Source of the DNA: Pseudoduganella flava
GTDB lineage: Bacteria; Pseudomonadota; Gammaproteobacteria; Burkholderiales; Burkholderiaceae_D
DNA length: 64,000 bases
Reading direction: 5' to 3'
Assembly: GCF_007830495.1 (NCBI RefSeq)
Contig: NZ_VLKW01000008.1
Location: 186,001-250,000, forward strand
Part shown: in pieces, positions 1 through 7,600 of the stretch
How the letters are laid out: every line of letters starts with the position of its first letter
Position numbering within the stretch: position 1 is the first letter of the stretch
Program-made: the position numbers and the translations under genes
The notes under the pieces: generated by a model
What the model was told of the DNA's origin: nothing
The model's database searches: none
Seen by the model: the letters and a program-made list of their open reading frames with translations, nothing else

Positions 1-537
1 GATGACCAGCACGACGGCAAGCACCGCGTGCAGCGGCGCCACGCCGGCGGCCAGCAGCACGCTGACGCCGCCCGCGCCGGCGATGCTGCCGATGCTGTAC
101 AGGCCGTGAAAGCCGGACATCCGCGGCTGCCCGCTTTCCCGCTCGACGACGACGGCCTGCGCATTCATCGCCACGTCCAGCAAGCCGTTGGCCGCGCCGA
201 ACACGAAGAGCGCTGCCGCCATCACCGGCAGCGACGTGGCGGCTACGATCGCCGGCAGGTCGGCGCACAGCGTGGCGACGCAGGCGACGATCAATGCCCG
301 GCAGCCGAAGCGCGCGATCAGGCGGCCGCTAAACGGCATCAGCAGCATCGAGCCGGCGGCGATGCAGAACAGCAGCAGGCCCAGCGTGCCGTCGTCGATG
401 CCGAGACGGCTTTTCGAGAACGGGATCAGCGGCGCCCACGCGGCCATGCCCAGGCCCGCGACGAGGAAAATCCTGCGGGTGGCGCGCTGCGCCGCGGCGT
501 TCGGCGTGGCGGCGCGGCGCGAGAGTTGGAGTTCCAC
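1..537 (-). CDS. MFS transporter, N-terminal 179 residues (cut by window edge)
   Basis: Inner-membrane major facilitator transporter, probably a proton-driven exporter. The frame is open from a GTG start to the window edge, so the C-terminal part is missing. Hydrophobic helices are visible from about residue 23 on, and an MFS-like helix-2/3 loop (SGRLIARFG) lies near residue 65. The segments AANGLLDVAMNAQAV and SGFHGLYSIGSIAG resemble the YbjJ-like subfamily, whose substrates are poorly known. The GTG is supported by AAGGA about 6 nt upstream, and no in-frame ATG lies closer. It is the last gene of the minus-strand cassette with the duplicated-domain protein, radical SAM enzyme and glycosyltransferase, 43 nt after the preceding stop, so export of that pathway's product is a reasonable inference. 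Substrate unknown. Confidence 0.8.
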   Translation of the reverse strand, partial: MELQLSRRAATPNAAAQRATRRIFLVAGLGMAAWAPLIPFSKSRLGIDDGTLGLLLFCIAAGSMLLMPFSGRLIARFGCRALIVACVATLCADLPAIVAATSLPVMAAALFVFGAANGLLDVAMNAQAVVVERESGQPRMSGFHGLYSIGSIAGAGGVSVLLAAGVAPLHAVLAVVLVI

Positions 538-580
538 GGGCGTCCTTGTGTGGATGGGGAAGAGGAGGGACGGGAAGGGC

Positions 581-1375
581 TCAGCCGCCCGTGCTTTCCG
601 CCACGGCGATGTAGTCGGTGTAGAGTTGCGGCGAGCCGGAGAACGACGCCAGGCGCTTCCACTCCTCGTACATCTGCTTTGTGTCGCGGTGCGCCTTGGC
701 GAACTGCGCCGCTTCGTCGGTGCCGATGTCCGGCTCGGGGTAGAACGTCTCCAGCGCGGCCAGGCTGGCGATTTCCATCAGCACCACGTACTGGTCCAGC
801 CGGTTGCCCCGCTCGCCCTTGAGCAGGCGGAATTTCCAGTCCGGGTAGTCCTCGATGCGGTGGTGATTCTCCGCGATGAAGCGCTCGAACGTCTCCGGTT
901 GCACGTCCGCCCGCAGCGCCAGGTTGTGGATGCCGATGATCCGCGCCACCGGCGGCTCGCCGGGCCGGTCGCGGTAGCGTGGGCCCGGCTGCACGGTACT
1001 GCGCTCGTTCTCCGCCAGCAGCCGGTAGTCCGTGAAGATCGTCGGCAGTTCCCAGAACGACGCATGGCGCTTCCACGCGGCGATCGTCTCCTGCGCATGC
1101 GGATGGTCGCGCCAGAACTGGCGGGCCAGCGCCGTCTGGTTGCCGTCCGGGCCGACGTAGCGGTCGCGCTGCGCGGCGCTGTCGATCTCGAACAGCATCA
1201 GGTGCTGGCCCGTGCGTTCGCCACGCAGCCCGCGCAGCAAGGTCCAGCGCCAGCCGGGGTAGCAGGGCAGGTGCGCGCCTTGCTCGCGCACGAACCGCTC
1301 GAACGCTTCGGCCGTCACGCCCGCCTCGGTATCGACGGCAACGTACTGGAAAGTGAAGACTGGTTGGTCGGTCAT
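581..1375 (-). CDS. Tandemly duplicated ferredoxin-like (dimeric alpha/beta-barrel type) protein
   Basis: A 264-residue protein made of two homologous halves, about residues 7-123 and 145-260. Each half has the same landmarks in order: EAFERF or ETFERF, PGWRW or PDWKF, a basic LLRG/LLKGERG turn, LMLFEI or VLMEI, WKRHASF or WKRLASF, and a final FTDY or YTDY. The pattern resembles the antibiotic-biosynthesis-monooxygenase/NIPSNAP-like ferredoxin fold, in which two copies normally dimerise; here the dimer would be fused. There is no signal peptide and no obvious catalytic residue, so it could be an enzyme, a carrier or a ligand-binding protein. It begins 8 nt after the radical SAM stop and precedes the MFS gene, so it probably acts on the same substrate. 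Exact family not identified. Confidence 0.72.
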   Translation of the reverse strand: MTDQPVFTFQYVAVDTEAGVTAEAFERFVREQGAHLPCYPGWRWTLLRGLRGERTGQHLMLFEIDSAAQRDRYVGPDGNQTALARQFWRDHPHAQETIAAWKRHASFWELPTIFTDYRLLAENERSTVQPGPRYRDRPGEPPVARIIGIHNLALRADVQPETFERFIAENHHRIEDYPDWKFRLLKGERGNRLDQYVVLMEIASLAALETFYPEPDIGTDEAAQFAKAHRDTKQMYEEWKRLASFSGSPQLYTDYIAVAESTGG

Positions 1376-1383
1376 GGCGGTCC

Positions 1384-2838
1384 TCAGGCTTGCGCGGTGG
1401 GGAACTGCGAGGTTGGGAACTGCGTGTTGATGATGGCTTCGACGAGCGTCACGCCATTCGGCGTCAGCATCACGACGTGGTTGTCGACGGTGACGAGGCC
1501 CTTGCGCGTCAGCGTCGCCAGCGCGCTGTCGATGACGGGGTTGGCGAAGAAGCTCTTGCCGTTGAAGCGCCTTTGATACACGCGGTCGTCCACGGGGATC
1601 AACGTGGACAGCGCCATCTTGAAGGCATTGAGTTCCCGCTGCATGGGCGACATGCCGCGCGTCTCGTCGATCGGCAGGCGGTTTTCGTCGAGCGCCTGCT
1701 TGTACAGCGGGTAGCTGGTGATATTGATCGCTTCGGCGCCGATGCATTTGGAGCTGCCGCCCAGGCCGATCGCCACTTCCGGGTATTGCTTGTCCAGGTC
1801 CGTGATCAGCGCCTTCCATTTCTCGGCCGGCTGGCCCTGCCGGTGGAAGTACATCGTCGGATGCTCGCGGTAGCCGTCGGCGAGGTACAGCTCGACGAGC
1901 TCGCGCATCTGGTACTGCTTGCCGAGGCCAGGGAAGCGCATGTCGTTCTTGTCGACCAGGCCCTTCTTCTGCCACAGGCTTTCGCGCACGCCGGAGACGC
2001 CGGTGCGCCGCTTCATGAATTCCTCCATGTGCAGCTTGGTGCAGACGACGTGCGACAGTTCCAGCTCCAGCGTCTTCTCCATATCGTATCGGACGTCGTC
2101 CACTTCCTGGCCCAGCATGCCGTAGATCAGGTCCACACTGACCCAGTCGAAGCCCAGTGCGCGGGCGTTGTGGATCGTCTCCACGCATTCGTCGGCCGAG
2201 TGCATGCGGCCGCACGCGGCGATGATGCGGTCGTCGAACGACTGCGCGCCGAAGCTGATCTTCGTGAAGCCCAGTTCCTTCAGCAGCGCCAGGTAATCCT
2301 TCGTCAAGGTGCCCGGCTCGCCTTCGAAGCGCATCGTCGCCGCGCCGAAGTTGAAGTGGCTCGTGTAGAACGCCATCAGGCGGCGCAGCTCCGGTTCCGG
2401 CAGCAGGGAAGGGGTGCCGCCGAAGATGTTGAATTCGCCCACCTCGGCCTGCGCCAGCGACGGCACCCGCGCCAGCCACATCTTCGCTTCCTTGATGTTG
2501 TAGTCGACCAGGTCGCGGAACACGACCTGCGACGAAGCGGACTGCGGGTTCAGGATGATCGTCGGGTACTGGCAGAAGTGGCAGCGGTAGCGGCACGTCG
2601 GAATGTACGACCACAGGTGGATCCGCGGCGCCTGGCGGATGCCTTCGTCCATATCGGCGAGGAACGCATCGAGCGGATGGTTCGGGATATCGCCGGGGAA
2701 CACGTGGCAGCCGAACGGATCGTTGTGCACGTATTCGAGGAAGGCCGCGTTGTCCGGCGCGGACAGGAACTCCAGCACGCGCGGCACCGGATAGTGCGGG
2801 TCGATCTCCTGCAACGATTGCAATGCGGCGCTGGTCAT
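1384..2838 (-). CDS. HemN/HemW-like radical SAM enzyme
   Basis: Cytoplasmic radical S-adenosylmethionine enzyme of 484 residues. The cluster motif is Cys82-x3-Cys86-x2-Cys89 (CRYRCHFC), followed by the HemN-family signature GGTPS at 140-144 and the segment KISFGAQSFDD. Members of this family reduce or oxidise porphyrinogens, act as heme chaperones, open heme anaerobically, or do methylation and cyclopropanation in natural-product pathways. The C-terminal third (from about residue 360) has a winged-helix-like HemN_C feel, ending in a short repeat SQFPTAQA. The ATG overlaps the glycosyltransferase stop (TGATG), so translation is coupled. Lying between a glycosyltransferase and a duplicated ABM-like protein, and with no heme genes nearby, it is more likely a specialised-metabolism enzyme than CpdH. 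Substrate unknown. Confidence 0.85.
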   Translation of the reverse strand: MTSAALQSLQEIDPHYPVPRVLEFLSAPDNAAFLEYVHNDPFGCHVFPGDIPNHPLDAFLADMDEGIRQAPRIHLWSYIPTCRYRCHFCQYPTIILNPQSASSQVVFRDLVDYNIKEAKMWLARVPSLAQAEVGEFNIFGGTPSLLPEPELRRLMAFYTSHFNFGAATMRFEGEPGTLTKDYLALLKELGFTKISFGAQSFDDRIIAACGRMHSADECVETIHNARALGFDWVSVDLIYGMLGQEVDDVRYDMEKTLELELSHVVCTKLHMEEFMKRRTGVSGVRESLWQKKGLVDKNDMRFPGLGKQYQMRELVELYLADGYREHPTMYFHRQGQPAEKWKALITDLDKQYPEVAIGLGGSSKCIGAEAINITSYPLYKQALDENRLPIDETRGMSPMQRELNAFKMALSTLIPVDDRVYQRRFNGKSFFANPVIDSALATLTRKGLVTVDNHVVMLTPNGVTLVEAIINTQFPTSQFPTAQA

Positions 2839-4109
2839 CAGAACACCCCTCCGTTGGCGAAATAGTTGTGCGCCTCGCCGGACTCGCGGTCCTCGCAGTA
2901 GTAGTGGACGAAGCGCTGGAAGTCTTCCGGCTTGATGCCGTCGAAGCACGACGGCAGCGGCGGCGGGTGGCCGATGTCCTCGCCCACGGCGCGGCGCAGC
3001 GCGGCGAACAGCTCGTGGCGGAACTCGAAGTAGAGCCGGAACGCGGGCGTCTTGTACGAGTGGATCGGCCTGAAGTCGATCATCCGCGATTCGACCTTGA
3101 TCTCGTGCACCCGCCGGTACAGGCGATCCGCCACCGGGCCCGTGAAGAAGTCGCGCACCGGTGCGCTCTCCTGCAGCAGGTGGGGATTGAGCAGGATCGG
3201 CAGCACGAGGTTCTTCGGCACGTAATCCTTGATCGAGTAGAACCACGCCTGCTGCGACTGTTCCAGCGTCGTGTCGCGGTACGCCGGCTCATTGCCTTCG
3301 GGCCGCACGTCCTTCATCGTGATGATGCCGTCCTGGCCGTACGCGACGCCGGTGATCACGTCTTCCCGGATCGTGTCGACTCGCCGGCTGTTGATCTGCA
3401 CGCGCGAATCGCGCGCGTACACGGGCTTGCCGCCGAACGCGATGACGCGGATGCCGAAGTCCCAGTCGTCGGACAGGTGCTCGACGAAGCGGCCGTTCTG
3501 CAGCTGGTAGAAGATCTCGATGCCGCCGACCCGGTCGTACATCGTGCGCTCGACGGCGAAGCCTTTGCCGTCCGGGAAGCCGCCGAACAGGGAGAACGAC
3601 ATGTCGCGGCAGCGCAGCGTCTTCTGGATCTCGCGGAACAGGTGCGGCCGGCGCGCAAACGCGGCTTCGTCGTAGTAGTAGTTGCAGGTGCCCAGGTCGC
3701 CGTCCTGCTCGACCATCGTCTTGACCAATGCCTGCAGCCAGTCGGGATCGACGGTGCAGTCGGCATCGGCGGACACGATGTAGTGCTTGCGGTGGAGCCC
3801 CAGGCGGCTGTCGCGCGCCTTCGAACGCAGCGACGCGTAATCCATGCCCCGTTTGCGGGCCGACGATACGCCCTGCGTCGTCTCGCGGATCACGTGGATG
3901 TCGAGGGCCGGATGGCGCGCCTTGAAATCCTCGACCTTGCCGACCGAATCGTCCGTGGAGTTATTGTCCACGATGATGATTTCGATATTTTCCTGGCTCA
4001 GCACGCCGTAATGCATGCGTTGCTCGAGCAGCGAAAGCAATACCTGGTCGATACGTTTTTCTTCGTTATAGACCGGCAGCACGACAGATACAAAGACATC
4101 GTCTTTCAT
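2838..4109 (-). CDS. Family 2 glycosyltransferase
   Basis: GT-A fold, cytoplasmic or membrane-associated glycosyltransferase of 423 residues. It opens with the nucleotide-sugar binding strand VSVVLPVYNEE (residues 7-17), then IIIVDNNSTDDS, the metal-binding DAD at 115-117 and a base-like LSDDWDF near residue 203. No transmembrane segment is evident, unlike many polysaccharide GT2 enzymes. The C-terminal 150 residues are not recognised. I chose the ATG at 4109 because GGAAG sits 7 nt upstream; a start at 4151 would add 14 residues without a ribosome site. It is the first full-size gene of the cassette and is coupled to the radical SAM gene. The acceptor might be a small molecule or peptide made by the neighbours. 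Confidence 0.85.
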   Translation of the reverse strand: MKDDVFVSVVLPVYNEEKRIDQVLLSLLEQRMHYGVLSQENIEIIIVDNNSTDDSVGKVEDFKARHPALDIHVIRETTQGVSSARKRGMDYASLRSKARDSRLGLHRKHYIVSADADCTVDPDWLQALVKTMVEQDGDLGTCNYYYDEAAFARRPHLFREIQKTLRCRDMSFSLFGGFPDGKGFAVERTMYDRVGGIEIFYQLQNGRFVEHLSDDWDFGIRVIAFGGKPVYARDSRVQINSRRVDTIREDVITGVAYGQDGIITMKDVRPEGNEPAYRDTTLEQSQQAWFYSIKDYVPKNLVLPILLNPHLLQESAPVRDFFTGPVADRLYRRVHEIKVESRMIDFRPIHSYKTPAFRLYFEFRHELFAALRRAVGEDIGHPPPLPSCFDGIKPEDFQRFVHYYCEDRESGEAHNYFANGGVF

Positions 4110-4194
4110 AAATCTTCCAGTGGCAGGTTTAAACCGGGAGCCTCCGGCCATTAATACCGGATACTCGGCGATCGATATTCCCAGGGCGCGGGAA

Positions 4195-4233
4195 TTAATG
4201 CATGGGGCCGGGGGCGAGGTGATTGCGGTTCAT
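4195..4233 (-). CDS. 12-residue peptide ORF (leader or precursor candidate)
   Basis: A 13-codon ORF encodes MNRNHLAPGPMH. Its ATG has a strong Shine-Dalgarno (AGGAGA, 6-7 nt spacing), better than those of most full genes here. Directly after the TAA comes a small hairpin (TTCCC and GGGAA arms, 4178-4194), and the glycosyltransferase starts 85 nt on. It could be a regulatory leader peptide for the operon or a very small ribosomal substrate of the radical SAM/glycosyltransferase pair. The sequence matches no leader peptide I know. It is too short for homology to settle; the case rests on ribosome site and position. Confidence 0.4.
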   Translation of the reverse strand: MNRNHLAPGPMH

Positions 4234-4278
4234 GGTGCGTCTCCTGTTTTATGTCCACAAATGGCCAATCCCGGCAGC

Positions 4279-4296
4279 AATGACATCGATATCATT
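4279..4296. promoter_or_regulatory. Palindromic operator, copy 1
   Basis: AATGACATCGATATCATT is palindromic at 16 of 18 positions with a central CG, the style of LacI/GalR-family operators. A second copy lies 110 bp away in inverted orientation. It sits about 45 bp upstream of the peptide ORF on the minus strand. Confidence 0.6.
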
Positions 4297-4388
4297 TCGG
4301 TCCGCTAGGATTGCCGGAAGGCATTGATGGCGGGGCCGATGCGGCAAGGGGAATGGTTTCCAGCGGTTGTGAACGATTAAACGTCAAC

Positions 4389-4406
4389 AATGATATCGAT
4401 GTCAAT
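4389..4406. promoter_or_regulatory. Palindromic operator, copy 2
   Basis: AATGATATCGATGTCAAT matches the reverse complement of copy 1 at 17 of 18 positions. The 110-bp spacing is close to a whole number of helical turns, which would suit DNA looping by a tetrameric repressor. It is followed by a T-rich run. No LacI-type gene is in the window. Confidence 0.6.
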
Positions 4407-4573
4407 GCTTTTTTTAATGCAACTACCAAGGCCTTGCCGACCCTGATTTCCCTGCCAAGAAGGGACCGTTCCAAGGTGTAATTTGCTGCTGTGCGGTAGA
4501 CGCTGTCCAGCCGGGTTGCACGCTCGCACGCGATTCGAACATGAAAGCCGCTCATCAAAATTTGGAAAATACG

Positions 4574-4602
4574 GGAACGCTTCCTTATTTGCCGCCGACT
4601 TA
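4574..4602 (+). promoter_or_regulatory. Degenerate hrp box upstream of the AvrE-like gene
   Basis: GGAACG-N16-CGACTTA departs from the HrpL-type consensus GGAACC-N15/16-CCACNNA at two fixed positions. It ends 85 nt before the effector ATG, a normal distance. No TTCG-N16-TTCG (hrpII/PIP) element was found. The match is short and could be chance, but its position before a type III effector raises its value. Confidence 0.4.
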
Positions 4603-4687
4603 TGCACGATCGTCCCGGGATTAGAACCCAACCGTTCAGGCGGCAATTCCTCACGCCCGCCTGGCATAAAAAACCAATGGAGATGCC

Positions 4688-7600
4688 ATGCTGAGAAATA
4701 CCTCCGGCCCCGGCCAGGGCCACGCCACCGTTCCCGATCTGAATACGCCGGCGGCCAACCCATCCAACCAAACCAGCCAGCCGTCGACCAGCGGCCCGCC
4801 GACCCAGCCGCAGTCGAATCGGCCGCCGTCGGAAGTGCACCGCCGCAACCACCGCAGTAGTCTGGAGCACGCGGTGCGCGGGACGGTGCCGGGTAGATCG
4901 GGTGCCCCGGGGGGCGAGGAATACGAGATGCAGGAGCTTCCCCGCCGGCCTTACCCGGCCTTGCCGGCGGCGGAGAGCACCACGTCGTTCCACACGGCGT
5001 TTTCGGAGCCGGCCGATACGACGAGCCTCGACACGATCGATCCGGCCCACCGGCACGGCCCGTCGCCTTCGGCCAGCACGGCGTCGTTCCACACGGCGCG
5101 GCTGGCTTCGGCCAGTACGGCGTCCGTCGACACCATCGCCTCGGCCAGCGTGCACGTCCCGTCGGCCTCCGCCAGCACCGCTTCGTTCCTGACGGCGGTC
5201 GACGACGGCACGCGGACCCCGGTCGCCGGGGGCTCGCGGCGGCCCAGCCTGCCCACGCGCAGCCTGCGCAGCAGCTTCGAGCATGCGGTGCGCACGATGT
5301 TGCCGGCGTCGGCCGCCGCGAGTTCCGCCGCGATCGAAGAGCATGAAATGACCGAATTCGGGCCGGTTGCGCAGCACCGCCATCCGGACAACCGCGTCAG
5401 GACGAGCGACGGCGGCGGCTTCGCGCTCACCAACGGTCGCATCCTGTCGTGGAGTAAAGGCAAGGGCACCTGGAACCTGCTGGCGCCGGAAAACGTCGTG
5501 GCGATCCGGCTGGGGGCGGATGGGCGCGGCTATGCATGCACTGCAGAAAACGAGCTGCTGCGCCTGGACGGCGCCGAAGTGGAGCGCATCGGCGGCCTCA
5601 CCGCCGGGCCCATCTTCAACGTATCGCCGAGCGGGCGGATCACTTCCGTCGCGCCCGCCGAAGATGGCCCGGCGACGATACGCCTGACGCGTCCGCCCGA
5701 AGGCGGTGGTGCGCCCGTGCACACGACGCTGCCCCTGCCGCCCGGGAACCCGGACGTCCGTGCGCTCGCCTACTCGAATAACGGCGACCTGCACCTGCTG
5801 ACCAGCGATGGCCGGCTGTGGCAGACCCACCCGGCGCAGCAGCCCGACACCGACACGCCACCGTGGCGCGAGGTGCCCGGACCGGCGGGGCTGACGGCCA
5901 CGTCGCTGTTCACGCTGGAGAAGTCGAAGGAGGTCGGCGTATGCGGGCCGGACGGCACGCAGCGCCACCAGCTGGAAAAGAACGGCACGTGGACGCCGCT
6001 GCCCGACAACGCGCCCACCGGCCTGCAGCGCACGTATGGCCAGCTCCGCTACAGTCAGCAGAAATTCACGAACGCCACGCTCGGCTCGCCATTCACGCCG
6101 GGCTCGGCGCGCAGCGACAAGATCGGCCTGTCCTGGTGGCAGAGCAAGCTCGCCGTACTCGGCACGGAAATCACGCAGCAACTCGTGCCGCGCGACGGCG
6201 CCGCGCTGGCCGATAACGTGACGGCCGACCGGATGGGCCGTTACCTGAACTACTTCATGGCCCATTACCTGCCCGGCCCCTCGCTGCCCGCGCCCACGCA
6301 GCAGTCGCCGGACAAGCAACTGCGCGAGGAATTCACCGCGCTGCTGGCGCTGCCGCCGACGACGCCACCGCGCACGCCGGTCGACCCCAGGGTGGCCGAA
6401 GCGATGCACACGAACGCGGAGATGGTGCTGGACCGGCTCGAACGGGCACTGGGCATCACGGACGCGGACGGCAACGAAAACCCGAACTGGACGAATTCGA
6501 AGGCAGTGCGCGCGGCGCGGCACGAACGGGCGAATACGGACGACAACATGCTGTACGCGCTGCTGCAGCGGCGTAACTCGTTCATGCCGGCCGACGGCAG
6601 CCGCGGTGCCGATCCGGGCGCCGCGCGCACCACGCAACGCCTGCAGCGCCTGGTCGATGCCGGCGTTCACCTGCAGCGGCCGCTGCCGGCCCATGCGCCA
6701 CGCACCGCGCACGGTTACCGGGCCGTGCCTGCCTTGATGCGCGACTCCGCATCCGATGCGCTCAGGTCGATCGGCAAGCCGGAGACGCAGGGCCTGGATA
6801 TCCTCGTCGGCAAGCTGGTGCACGACCAGCTGCATTTCGAAAAGGCGGTGCAGCGCGATGCCACGACAGAGGCGCACGTCGCGGCCGACCTGGCTCGGCT
6901 GACGGGCGAAGACGGCAACCTGATCACGCGGCGCTTCAAGCAGGAAATCTGGGATTCCCGTGCCGAGGCGGTGTTCGACAGCATGCGCAGCATCCTGGCC
7001 GGCTTCGGCCAGTCGCACCACGTGCTCAATCGCGCCGCCCGCTTCCAGGGCATGCTGGGGGAGGATCACGAGAAGGACTATGTACGCCAGGTGGAGGAAC
7101 TGGAGCCAGGCAACAGCATCGAGCTCAAATACACGGTGCAGGCGGGTGTGGACGGCGACGGCTGGAGCCACAACTACACGCCCGCCGACCGCTTCAAGGA
7201 AGGCGCGCACCCGGACGTGAAGACGCCCGCCGAGCTGAAAGGGCGCTTCAACATCCCGATGAACATCGTGCCGAACATCCTGCCCGTGCCCGCGGCCAGC
7301 GTGGCGCACATCCGCTCGATGACGATCACCAAGCGTACCGACGGCATCGACATCTCGTTCAGCAAAGCCTACGAAAGCGAAGTGAAGCTGCTGTGCGCGA
7401 AGATCAAGTGGGGGGCGGGCGAGTACGGCGCCAACAAGCGCATGACGGCGGACGGCAAGGAGTCGCGCTCCGTGCTGGGCCTGGGATTCCTCGGCCTCGA
7501 AGTGGTGCCGGCGGCGCTGGTGTTCGGCAAGGGCTCGGACCAGAGCATCAAGCTCAGCCTCAACAACGACGAGAACGGCACGGTCGGCAGCGTCGTCGAG

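Noticed and set aside
4110..4151. Upstream start for the glycosyltransferase
   Set aside because: Adds 14 residues unlike the family and has no ribosome site; 4109 has one.
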